Of a stretch of 35,778 nucleotides of DNA, positions 7,820-17,800 are shown one piece after another; positions within the stretch are counted from its first letter, which is position 1; every line of letters starts with the position of its first letter. Location of the stretch: IMG/VR virus record IMGVR_UViG_3300042327_000470, positions 1-35,778 of that record. One strand, given 5' to 3'. Source of the stretch: a virus. Under the pieces are notes generated by a model. The model did no database searches, was not told the DNA's origin, and saw nothing but the letters and a program-made list of their open reading frames with translations. Made by a program: the position numbers and the translations under genes.

Positions 7820-7998
7820 AAGTAACAGCACTGAAAAATATTGATTCATTGAAATATGGTCTTGTGGGTCAAGGAGAAGAAAAAGAAGTGGATGAGGAAA
7901 TAGCATTAATTTGGATTAAACATGGTTTAGCAGATGGCAAAGTTGAAATTAGTAACTCACATAAAGGGAATTCCAGAGTTACGGAAAAGGTTAAATAA
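7816..7998 (+). CDS. 60-residue head-tail region protein, unknown
   Basis: It starts with ATGA coupling to the joining protein and encodes MKVTALKNIDSLKYGLVGQG, an acidic stretch EEKEVDEEIALIWI and a KHGLAD segment. Such small proteins with an L-W-I-x-x-G-L-A pattern occur in this position in related phages, but I know no function. The last 65 nt overlap, in another frame, the start of the gp10-like gene at 7934. Confidence 0.65.
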   Translation: MKVTALKNIDSLKYGLVGQGEEKEVDEEIALIWIKHGLADGKVEISNSHKGNSRVTEKVK

Positions 7999-8365
7999 TC
8001 TTGAAAAAGATGCAACCATTAAAACAAAGTTTGCAGTTGCTAAAGCTACTCAAAATATACAACTAAAAGCTGTTTTAATCGTTCCGGTAAAAAAGGGAAA
8101 ACTAAAACAAAGCATAAAATCAAAATATGATAAAGGCGGATTGATAGGCAGAATTTCAGCGACAGAAGATTATGCACCTTATGTAGAGTTTGGAACAGGG
8201 CAGTTTGTAAAAGTTCCGAAAGGTTTTGATGAAATGGCGATGAGTTTTTTTGTTAACGGCAAAGGTAAAATGAAACCAAGACCTTTTTTGATTCCAAGCT
8301 GGGCAAGTGAAGTGCCAATTTTTAAAGCAGATTTAAAAAAGATAATTAAAGATTTGAAGTTATGA
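7934..8365 (+). CDS. HK97 gp10-like tail completion protein
   Basis: A 143-residue protein with the gp10 pattern: an N-terminal IKGIPELRKRLNNLE helix (residues 10-24), the VPVKKGKLKQSIKSK segment, then GRISATEDYAPYVEFGTGQF and a C-terminal MKPRPFLIPSW motif. YAPYVEFGTG and the RPFL ending are the family hallmarks. It is thought to act at the head-tail interface. The start at 7934 lies inside the preceding gene; no later start would keep the first helix. Confidence 0.9.
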   Translation: MAKLKLVTHIKGIPELRKRLNNLEKDATIKTKFAVAKATQNIQLKAVLIVPVKKGKLKQSIKSKYDKGGLIGRISATEDYAPYVEFGTGQFVKVPKGFDEMAMSFFVNGKGKMKPRPFLIPSWASEVPIFKADLKKIIKDLKL

Positions 8366-8799
8366 AATGGGCAGGATATGAATTACGGAAAGCTTACGTC
8401 ACAGCGATAGGAAATTCCATAACAAGTTCGGGACAAGTTGTAAAAGTTTACGACATGGAAGCACCGATTAATTCACCAAGACCGTTTATAATTTTAGGCT
8501 CATACGTTCAGACAGAAGACCAAAATACAAAGGACAATTTCGGAGGAACTGCAACGTTAAATATAGAAGTTAATACAGAGGTTATTCCAACGTATGGAGG
8601 CAGGAAACAAGCGGACGATATATTAAACGCAGTTTTAACAATCGTTAATCCAAGCAGAGACACAATTAATTTAACAAGTACAATATTTAATTTTGTCAGT
8701 TTAGAATTAAGTGGTAGTTTTGATGGGTTCAATGATGGTAATAGTGAAACGAATTACAGGACAGTAGCAATTTTGCAACATAAATTTTTTGAAAAATAA
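8362..8799 (+). CDS. Putative tail terminator protein
   Basis: A 145-residue protein coupled to the gp10-like gene by ATGA and followed by the tail tube gene, the usual place for a tail terminator (DUF3168/gpU-like). It has the expected mix of strands: VVKVYDMEAPINSPRPFIIL near residues 27-46, ATLNIEVNTE, a GGRKQADDILNAVL helix and an NYRTVAILQHKF final strand. Assignment is from context and this alternation, not a strict motif. Confidence 0.72.
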   Translation: MKWAGYELRKAYVTAIGNSITSSGQVVKVYDMEAPINSPRPFIILGSYVQTEDQNTKDNFGGTATLNIEVNTEVIPTYGGRKQADDILNAVLTIVNPSRDTINLTSTIFNFVSLELSGSFDGFNDGNSETNYRTVAILQHKFFEK

Positions 8800-8808
8800 T
8801 ATAATACA

Positions 8809-9231
8809 ATGCCAAGCGGAAAATTTAACGGGAAAGACATGAAGGTTTACACCGTTTCAGGTGGAACAGAAACCTTGATAACGGATACAGATTCGAGTGA
8901 AATTAGTTTCACAATGTCGCCGATAGACACTACAACCAAAGATTCAAACGGTTGGAGAGAAGTAATAGCTGGATTAAAAGAAGGTTCAATTTCTATTAGT
9001 GGAATGGTTAATTATTCAGGTACTAACCAAGTGGATCAACTGGTAGATGCTTTGGTTAATGGTACACAGTTAACTGTTAAGTTTAAGACCACAACCACAG
9101 GAGATACAACTTATCAATGGGCATGCTTTGTTACAAGTGTACCTTTGACATTTGGACAAGACGAAGCAGCGACATTTACTTGTGATTTAACTCCAACAGG
9201 AAGTCCGACTATTTCAACAGTAGCAGCATAA
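8809..9231 (+). CDS. Major tail tube protein
   Basis: A 140-residue beta-rich protein starting MPSGKFNGKDMKVYTVSGG. Features of siphovirus tail tube proteins include the EISFTMSPIDTTTKDSNGWR segment (residues 26-45), GLKEGSISISGMVNYSG, QWACFVTSVPLTFGQDEAAT and a CDLTPTGSPT ending. It would polymerise around the tape measure. It is followed after one base by the tail assembly chaperone, the standard order. Confidence 0.88.
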   Translation: MPSGKFNGKDMKVYTVSGGTETLITDTDSSEISFTMSPIDTTTKDSNGWREVIAGLKEGSISISGMVNYSGTNQVDQLVDALVNGTQLTVKFKTTTTGDTTYQWACFVTSVPLTFGQDEAATFTCDLTPTGSPTISTVAA

Positions 9232-9232
9232 T

Positions 9233-9598
9233 ATGAAGGGATTAGTAGAGTTCAAAAATAGCGAGGGAGAAGTTGTTATAAGTTGTTTATTTGTGATGAC
9301 TTCAATCATGAATTTTTGTAAAGCAAGAAAACTTTCTTTTACGGAGTTTGAAAAAGAAATGTCTGATAGTTCGGACATGATTAAGGTTGTAGATAATTTT
9401 GTAGGAATGGTTTATCATGGTGCTAAAACTTATGCTTCATTTAATAGACAACCTTTTGATAAAACAGAAGAAGAAGTTTCAATACTAATAGACATAAATG
9501 GTTTGATGAGCCAAGAAAGTTTAATTACCATGAACAGGGCTTTGTATGGTGGTTTTGATGTAGTAGAAAAAAAAACGGAGCAGGAGGTGACAACGTAA
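9233..9598 (+). CDS. Tail assembly chaperone (gpG-like)
   Basis: A 121-residue protein located between tail tube and tape measure, the conserved place of the gpG chaperone. It is mainly helical (MTSIMNFCKARKLSFTEFEKE; MVYHGAKTYASFNR) and ends EKKTEQEVTT. Its terminal codons include a run of nine A at 9567-9575. The overlapping -1 frame is open from 9559 to 9885, so a small share of ribosomes would make a G-T fusion as in lambda. In tail assembly these products bind the tape measure and recruit tail tube subunits. Confidence 0.82.
   Translation: MKGLVEFKNSEGEVVISCLFVMTSIMNFCKARKLSFTEFEKEMSDSSDMIKVVDNFVGMVYHGAKTYASFNRQPFDKTEEEVSILIDINGLMSQESLITMNRALYGGFDVVEKKTEQEVTT
9567..9575 (+). promoter_or_regulatory. 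Probable -1 ribosomal frameshift site (A9 slippery run)
   Basis: Nine consecutive A bases. In the zero frame the heptamer A AAA AAA lies at 9568-9574, read as two Lys codons. A one-base backward slip continues with Asn-Gly-Ala-Gly-Gly into the open frame ending at 9885. Zero-frame translation stops at 9596-9598. No convincing downstream pseudoknot was found by eye. Confidence 0.72.
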
Positions 9599-9885
9599 AC
9601 GTAAGCTTATATAATTTATTATTGTATTGTTATGGAGAACTCGAATTAAGGGAAGATGATTTAATTACACTTACTTTGTTCGAGTTTTTTATGTTATCAG
9701 AGGGGTACAAGAGAAGGGAAGAAAAAAAATGGTTACATACAAGGGAATTAATGACAATAATAAATAATACTTCATTTGGTGGCAAAGCTATAACGCCAGA
9801 AAAAATCAAACCTTTGGAATTGGACAAATCAATAGTTCAAGACCAAACTGCAAGTATAAATTTATTTAAAAATATGGTAAAATAA
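9574..9885 (+). CDS. T-domain of the tail assembly chaperone, expressed by frameshift
   Basis: Continuation of the chaperone in the -1 frame, giving about 103 residues after slippage and a fusion of about 217 residues. It contains LTLFEFFMLSEGYKRREEKK, matching the T-domain pattern in Bacteroidota phages (a prE-F-x-x-x-x-x-G-Y-x-x-R-E-E segment followed by an HTRELMTII helix). An independent start is unlikely: the first possible start is a TTG at 9622 with no ribosome binding sequence, and it would discard open coding sequence upstream. The stop overlaps the tape measure ATG (TAATG at 9885). Confidence 0.78.
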   Translation, partial: NGAGGDNVNVSLYNLLLYCYGELELREDDLITLTLFEFFMLSEGYKRREEKKWLHTRELMTIINNTSFGGKAITPEKIKPLELDKSIVQDQTASINLFKNMVK

Positions 9886-11891
9886 TGGCGGCAGATTTAG
9901 AAGTTCAAATAGGTGTAGATTTAAAAGAATTAAAAACTGGTTTAGGAAAAGTTTCTGAACAATTAGAGCAATTTTCTAATAAAACAAGGAAAGATTCTAA
10001 TTCAGTTGGTGAATCATGGACAAGTAATTTAAGTAGTATTGTAAAAGGGTTTGTTTCTATTGAATTGGCTTCTAAGGCACTCACAGGAATAAAGAATCTA
10101 TTCTTATTGGAGGAGAGGTTTAATGCTCTTAAAATGCCTTTAAAAAACGTCACAGAAGCCACAGGAGATTATGGTGTGGCGTTAGGGTTTATTACTAAGC
10201 TTGCAGACCAAACAGGACAAGATTTATTTGTTTTAGGTGATTCTTACAAAGGACTTTATGCATCAGCTAAGCAAGCAGGAATTGCAACTTCGGAAATAAA
10301 TAATATATTTAAGTCAGTTGTGGATGCTGGGTCGGCATTAAAACTAAGCAATGAACAAGTTTCTTTATCATTGAAAGCTGTTGAGCAAATGATGAATAAA
10401 GGTACTATTTCAAGTGAAGAGTTAAAAGGACAATTAGGTGAGCAATTACCGGGGGCTTATGGCATGATGGCTAAGGCAGCACAAGATGCAGGGCTATCGG
10501 TTTCAGGAAGTACGCAGGAATTAGGAAAATTATTAGATGAGGGAAGAGTTGCATCAGCAGATGTTTTGCCATTTTTTGCTAAAAGAATGGAAGAATCATT
10601 TGGCAAAAATGCAGAAGCAAATGTAACTACAATAAGTGGTTCAGCAAATAGGCTAAAAAATGAACTAACATTATTGGTTAGTGCTTTAGATGATTCTAAA
10701 GTAACTTCTTTTTGGGCATCAATGCAAAACGGATTAGCTGACATGGCTAAGGATTTGACTTATATTGTAAAGTCAGGAAGCTGGCAAGACTTCTTTTCTT
10801 TCTTTGGAGGCAATAGAATTGGTATAATGGGCAAAAGGTTAGGCACAGAAATGCAAGATGCTTTATTTGCTTCAAAAAGTGCAGCAGACCAAGCAAAAGA
10901 ATATTCTAATTTAAATAAAGAACTTGCACAACATGTAAAGACAAGCAGAGAATTATTAGCTTTTGGTATAACTCCAAATACCAAAGCCATGGAGGAACTA
11001 ACACAAAAAGTAAAAAGATATAAAGAATTAATGTCAGGTAGTGGTTCAGGCTCTGCTGCTAAACCTCCAAAAATACCAGCAGAAGGAGAAACAAAGGCAG
11101 TAAAAGATTATACTTTTGAACTTGCTTTATTAAATTCAGAAATTAAAAACACCCAAAAAAATATAAAGGAATTAAATGAAGCAAGGGAACTTTCTAATTT
11201 AAAAACATTGGGAAGAACTTCGGTAAGTCCTATTCCTTTTACAATGTCAAGGTCAGAAGATGCGAGCACAAAAGACAAAGGGTTAATTGACCAATTATTT
11301 GGTGAAGATTTAAATCAGTCAACAGCAAATTTACAAGCAAAATTTGAAGCATTAAAAAGTGGCATAAAGCCAATAATCACAGACTTCGGTAGTGCTGTAA
11401 GTGAAGATGTAAAAACAGCAATGGATTTTGTTTCAGAAGGAATGAATTTGTCTTTTTCTTTTCTTGGTGATACTTTAGCGGCTGGATTTGCATCAGTTTT
11501 CAATAAAGATATTAAATTTGATTTCAAGAAATTATTAGGTAATTTTTTATCTGGACTTGGTGATATGGTTATGAGAATGGCAATACAAATGAAAGCCGTA
11601 GCAGCATTAAAAACAAAAATAGAATTAGCTTTATCTTCATTAGGTGGTGGAGGTTTTGCTTTAGCTGGTGCAGTTGCTTTATTTGCTTTAGGTGCTGCAA
11701 TGAAAGGCGGGGGTATGGCTTTATCAAGTTCATCTGTTGGGTCTTCTTCTACTTCTGTTAGTACATCATCAGGAGCAAGGAATATTGTACCATTTCAAAA
11801 TCCATCAGGATTTAATAACACCGTAAAATTCGAGATTCAAGGCAATACATTAGTAGGGGTATTAAATAACGTAAATAGAGCAAATGGCTAA
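9885..11891 (+). CDS. Tail tape measure protein
   Basis: A 668-residue protein following the chaperones. It starts with a coiled-coil (VDLKELKTGLGKVSEQLEQF), then carries the tape measure N-terminal domain, with features such as FITKLADQTGQD, SYKGLYASAKQAGI, GTISSEELKGQLGEQLPG and DVLPFFAKRMEESFG (about residues 95-235). The middle is Ala/Lys-rich and helical with a flexible GSGSGS stretch near 390. A Gly/Ala-rich hydrophobic segment near 580-610 could insert in membrane during DNA ejection. Using the usual 1.5 angstrom per residue, the tail would be about 100 nm, consistent with a siphovirus. Confidence 0.93.
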   Translation: MAADLEVQIGVDLKELKTGLGKVSEQLEQFSNKTRKDSNSVGESWTSNLSSIVKGFVSIELASKALTGIKNLFLLEERFNALKMPLKNVTEATGDYGVALGFITKLADQTGQDLFVLGDSYKGLYASAKQAGIATSEINNIFKSVVDAGSALKLSNEQVSLSLKAVEQMMNKGTISSEELKGQLGEQLPGAYGMMAKAAQDAGLSVSGSTQELGKLLDEGRVASADVLPFFAKRMEESFGKNAEANVTTISGSANRLKNELTLLVSALDDSKVTSFWASMQNGLADMAKDLTYIVKSGSWQDFFSFFGGNRIGIMGKRLGTEMQDALFASKSAADQAKEYSNLNKELAQHVKTSRELLAFGITPNTKAMEELTQKVKRYKELMSGSGSGSAAKPPKIPAEGETKAVKDYTFELALLNSEIKNTQKNIKELNEARELSNLKTLGRTSVSPIPFTMSRSEDASTKDKGLIDQLFGEDLNQSTANLQAKFEALKSGIKPIITDFGSAVSEDVKTAMDFVSEGMNLSFSFLGDTLAAGFASVFNKDIKFDFKKLLGNFLSGLGDMVMRMAIQMKAVAALKTKIELALSSLGGGGFALAGAVALFALGAAMKGGGMALSSSSVGSSSTSVSTSSGARNIVPFQNPSGFNNTVKFEIQGNTLVGVLNNVNRANG

Positions 11892-14800
11892 GGCATTAAA
11901 ATATTTCTTTGAGTTTTCAGATATTGACGCAGACGATTACAAAGTAGAAATTTGGGTCGAAGGTTTTGCAGGTACACCAACAGAATTAATAGCAGGAGGG
12001 AATCCACTAACACGAACATACAACAAAGACGTTGGCGAGAAATATCTCGGTGGAATTGTACCATCAGTTATCAGTATTGAAGCCATTTCAAATGCTTCAT
12101 TTCATGCGGTGGACTTTACCGGTCAAAATTATGGAGATGCGGTAGCGGTTGTTTACAAGAATACTGTTTTGCAATACAATGCTATTATTGTACCTTTTGA
12201 AGGTTCGGATTCAGATTTAAATGATGGGATTTATTCTGTTAATTTAAGTGCTGAATGCGGATTGGTAAATTTAAAAACTATAACTTTTTTACCATCAGGA
12301 ACAAGAAAGAAATTATTAGATGTAATTATAGAATGTATTAATAATATTCCATACGTCAATAGCTTTGGATATTCAATAGTTGATAATGTAGATTTAAGGG
12401 ATGCAGATTTAAATAAGCCATACTATTACGAATCGTTTATAGAAGATAAGTTCTTTGAGGGGTTAAGTTGTTATGATGTTATTAATAGCATAATTCAGCA
12501 ATACGGACAATTTACGTTTACAGATGGAAGATGGGATATTAAAAACATTGCAGAAATATCTAAAGTAAATAGCGTAAAAAGGACATACAGCAATGCTGGA
12601 GTTCTTCAATCAAGCACAACGTACACAAGACCAGATGAAAGCGTAACAAGGATAGCAGGAGGCGATTTTGGGCTTATGTTCAGCCAAAAGAGCGTAACGA
12701 TTGAAAAGGCTAAATCCATATCAAGAAGTTTAAATGCAAATTCAGGTTTTGATAATGCAACAGGTTGGACTTTTGAGGGGCTTGCACCTTTGTTGTTTGA
12801 AATCACAAATGGCTATTTGACAAACAAAGGCAATACTTGGTTTACAGAACCGAGTAATTTGCCTGACAGTTCTTATGTACAAAGTCCACCAACAACTTAT
12901 TTTCCTTTTAAAAGTAGTTTTGAACTTACACCTAAACAGGAAATAAAGATTAAGTTTAAATCTACAAAAGGTAGTTTTATAAAAAATTTAAGACTGCAAA
13001 TAATAGCAGTTCAAGATTTAGATGTAAACTTTTATTATTTAACAAATGAAGGAAGTTGGTATAGAGCAGTATCAGGAGTTAATACACCTATTTATGCAGC
13101 AGATTTTAAAGATGGTGTTGAAGAAGTAATAACAGTACCTCAAGTTCCTTTTCTTTTACCAGACACACCTCCAGTTCTTTCAAACGTTATACCAGTTTAT
13201 GGTGAATTTATGCCATATCCATATCTTAACGCTGTTTCTGATTTGCCTTATAAAATTTACGTTAGGGTATTTATGCCAGAAAGGTTAGGAGATGATTTCC
13301 CAACAGGTGCAACAGCGTTAGATTTAACAACTCAAATAGATTATATTGATATAACAGCAGAGGAAATTAACAATAACTCCTTAAATGGTTTTACTAAAAA
13401 GTTCGGGGTTGTAAGCCAAAAAGATAGAAGTGGAGATTTAACGATAAAACTTGGCGTGGGTTATCCATCATTCCCAGTTTCTTATGATTCTTTGTTTTTT
13501 AACGGAACAACTACAAAGCCAATAACACTGTACAATTCTTTACCTATTGAAGAATTTATTGCTGATTCGTATTTGAGTGTTTTATCACAAAGACAAAAGT
13601 TTTATCAAGGTACGGTAATTGCCAATATTGAGTTTGGAGACTTATTAGATATTGATGGCGAAAAGCACAGAATACATAATTATGAATATAACTATAAGTT
13701 AAAGCAGGCAAATATTAAGACAATCGGATTAGGAGTTAATGCTGATACGATAGAGGAACTACCAGTTTACGATTCGGATGTTAATTTAGATATTGATTCT
13801 ATTCTTAATCAAGTTGATATTGATATGAATAGGAAGTATGGAGACAACCTTAATTTAAAGTTTGTTGACAAGAATATTCAAATTAATACATTAGCAGATG
13901 GGCAAAAGAGTTTAAGTCTTAGACAAGATTTTAGAATCAGCAGATTATATTCAACTGACGTATTTTTAAGGACTGCAAGCGATGGAAGCATTCAAGACGT
14001 TGCAGAAGATACGGAAGGAAATTTTACGCTAATAAAGCCAGCAAAAGATGGTACTTATGCTTTATTAGAAGACATTGAGGATTTAGCTTGGTTACAAGAG
14101 GGAAACACTGCAACGGTAGCGACTAAGAAGCTGGGAACGCTTGATAACTTCGATTTTAATATCATAAGGAATAATATCAATATTGGACAAATTAAGTCCA
14201 CAGGATTAGACCTTTTAGACAATAGATTAGATGTTGGAGCGGTTCAGTATAACGTGGCAACGGCTCAAACTGTTGGCGTTGCTAAAACAATTTGGAACGA
14301 TACTTTTGGAACATTAGAATTTGGCTTAAAAGGCGGGAATGTTAATTACCGTTTAGGTCAGAGTTCAATCGTTTATGTTAAGAGTGCCGACAATGCAGGG
14401 CTAACAAAAGGAACGGTCGTTTATACAGCAGGAAGTGATGGCATTAATAAGACTGTAAGGTTAGCACAGGCAAACGCAGAGAGTACAAGCAGTAAAACAT
14501 TTGGTATTATAGCGGAAACCGTAACGGGTGGAGGTAAAGCATTTTGTATAACGTTTGGAAATATTGAAGGTATAAACACCTCCGCATTTGCCGAAGGTGC
14601 AACGATATATTTAAGCCCGACAGTTGCAGGAGGTATGACAACAACAAAACCATCAGCACCTAATCACATGGTGGTAGTTGGATTTTGTTTAAGAAGCCAT
14701 GCAACACAAGGGGTGATATTTGTAAAAGTACAAAATGGCTTTGAACTTGACGAAATTCACGATGTAGCCATTGGTACGTTGGCGAACAATAATCTTTTGG

Positions 14801-17800
14801 CGTACGAATCAAGTACAAGTTTATGGAAGAACAAGACATTTGCGGAGTTAGGAATTGCAGTAGGAACAGGAACGTTGAATTATGTTCCTAAGTGGTCAAA
14901 CGCAACTGGAGGGCTAACTAATAGTTTAATATTTGACAACGGCACAAACGTAGGAATAAATAATGTTTTGCCTACTTATAATTTAGATATAACAGGTACA
15001 TTGCACAGCACAGGCAATGCTATATTTGACAGCAACGTAGGAATTGGAACAATAAGCCCAGCAACAAAATTGCATGTAGTTGGTCAAGTTTCAGCAAGCT
15101 TGGGTAGTTTAGCTAATCCATCGTATTCGTTTATTGGAGACTTAAACACAGGATTATACAGTCCAAGTGCCGATGCTTTAGCTTTAGTAACAAACGGTGT
15201 TAATAGACTTAATATATCAAGTGGAGGTGATGTTAATATCGGATCAGGTGCAGGTACTAACTCTTTAATTGTAAATAAAAGTATTACAGGAGGCACCGAG
15301 GTTTCTGGTATAAGGTCAAGTGGACAACTACAATCAGATGTTACAACAAGTGGATTCTTTTTTAGAGCTGTTATTAATCAAGCAAACTATGCAATTACTT
15401 CCATAATAGGTTATGAATCACAAGTAGGTACTATAAACGGTACTGGAACAAACTTAATTAATTTTAGGGCAAGTGCTAACAATGCTGGTTTTACAAATGT
15501 TTACGGATTTCAAAGTACTATTGCATCTGGAACTAATAGATACGGAGCCTTTTTTAACGGCACAGCCCAAAACCATTTTAGGGGCAATGTTGGTATAGGT
15601 GTAGGAAAGACAGTCCCAGCGGTTGAATTAGACGTGGCTGGAACAATAGCAACGACTAATTTTAGAATGACATCTGGGGCAGCGGTTGGGCGAATTTTGC
15701 AATCAGATGCGAGCGGAAATGCTTCATGGGTAACTCTTAACACAAGTGGATACTTAGGCACATGGAACGCAAATACAAACACTCCAACCATAGCAGACGG
15801 AACAGGAACAGCAGGGCAATTCTATATTGTAACGGTTGCAGGGACTTGGAATAGCTTAACTTTTGCGGTCGGAGACCAAGTATATTATAACGGCACTATT
15901 TGGCAAAGGATACCAAGCTCATTTACATTACCAGTTGCTACGGCTTCGGTTCTTGGTGGTGTGAAGATAAGCACAGGACTTACAATTAATGCAGGAGGTG
16001 ATTTGTCAGTAAGTTACGGAACAACCTCCACAACGGCGGCAAGTGGAGACCATACCCACACGTTTGGCGGAGACCTAACAGGAACAGGCGGAACAGGAAC
16101 TATTGCATTGACATTGGCGACAGTTAACAGCAACATTGGGCAGTTTACAAAGGTAACAATTAATGCAAAAGGGTTAGTTACTGCAGCAGAAAATCCGACA
16201 ACATTAGCAGGTTATGGCATAACAGACGTTTACACAGAAACAGAATCGGATGCGAGGTATGTATCTTTAACTGGTAGCTACTCAAATCCAACATGGATAA
16301 CTGCTTTAGCTTACAGCAAGCTTACAGGAGTGCCATCAACATTTGCACCATCAGCACACACGTTAGATTCTCATTCAAACGTTACGATAAGTTCAAACCT
16401 TGCAGGAGAGGTTTTAAAATGGGATGGTACGGCATGGGTTAATAATACCTTATCGGAGGCAGGTATTCAAGCCACATTAGGAGGCACAGGATTAGTTCTT
16501 TCTACTTCGGGTGTTATTACTTATATCACTGATAATTCAACGAATTGGAATACAGCATTTACCGACAGGAATAAATGGGATGGGGGGGCGACAGGGTTAG
16601 TGTCTTCGACAGGTAGAGCTTCGCTTGGTTTAGTAATTGGAACAGATGTTCAAGCTTATGACGCAGATTTGCAAGCCATAGCTGCATTAGCAGGCACAAG
16701 TGGAATATTAAGGAAGACCGCAGCAAACACTTGGTCATTAGATACGGCTTCTTATTTTGTTACTCCGACAACATTAACGACTAATTTTGTTTCAAAGTGG
16801 AATGGCTCAGCGTTTGCAAACAGCCAAATATTTGACAACGGGACTTATATTGGTATAGGTACAACAAGCCCAACTTATAAAGTTGACATTGTTAATGCAA
16901 CAGGAATTATATTAAGACATTCGGAAACAATTAACACAACTGGAGCATTCAGAATTATAGGAGGTAGTTATACCAATAACGGTATGACTGGTTTTATATT
17001 TGGTGCGAACATTAATAACAATACAATACAATATGGAGGAGGTACAGGATTAGCAGAACCAGCAACGCAGCATCAGTTTTACGTGGGAACATACGGAACT
17101 AAAGCAGTAGGAACGGAAGTAATGAGAATTGCCAATAGTGGTTTTGTAGGAATTAACACAACAACGCCAGCCTATACACTTGATGTTACGGGAACAACAA
17201 GAACAACGAATCTACTAATTACAAGTGGGGCAACAAATGGCAACTTCTTGAAGTGCAACAACGTAAACGGTACAAGTGTTTGGAGTTCTATAACGACAAG
17301 TGATATATCAAATCTAAGTAGTTGGGCAGGCTCTACAAGCATAACAACATTAGGGACTATAACAGCAGGAACTTGGAACGGCACCGCAATAGCAACTACA
17401 AGGGGCGGAACAGGATTATCAGCAATAGGTACGGCAAACCAAATGCTTAGAGTTAATGCAGGAGCAACAGCATTGGAATATTTTACTCCTACATTTATAA
17501 GTGGAAACCAAGCCATATCAATAACTGGTGATGCTACTGGGTCAGGAACTACATCAATAGCTTTGACATTTGCAAATGTAGCCACCGCAGGAACGTACAG
17601 AAGTGTTACAATCAATGCAAAAGGATTAGTAATATCAGGAACTAATCCGACAACTATATCAGATTATGGCATAACGGATGCTTATACCAAGACAGAATCG
17701 GATGGAAGGTATCAAGGTTTAGATGCTGATTTGACAGCCATTGGAGCATTAACAGGTACTAATGGAATATTAAGAAAGACCGCAGAAAACACTTGGAGTT

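Noticed and set aside
9567-9575. A9 run as a sequencing error that splits one tail gene
   Set aside because: Possible, but an overlapping -1 pair at this exact place is the conserved tail chaperone arrangement; both frames end sensibly.
17172-17615. 147-codon open frame on the minus strand within the fibre gene
   Set aside because: It mirrors the repeated Thr/Ala/Gly-rich fibre coding sequence, has Val/Pro-rich content without motifs, and other fibre repeats show similar shadows.
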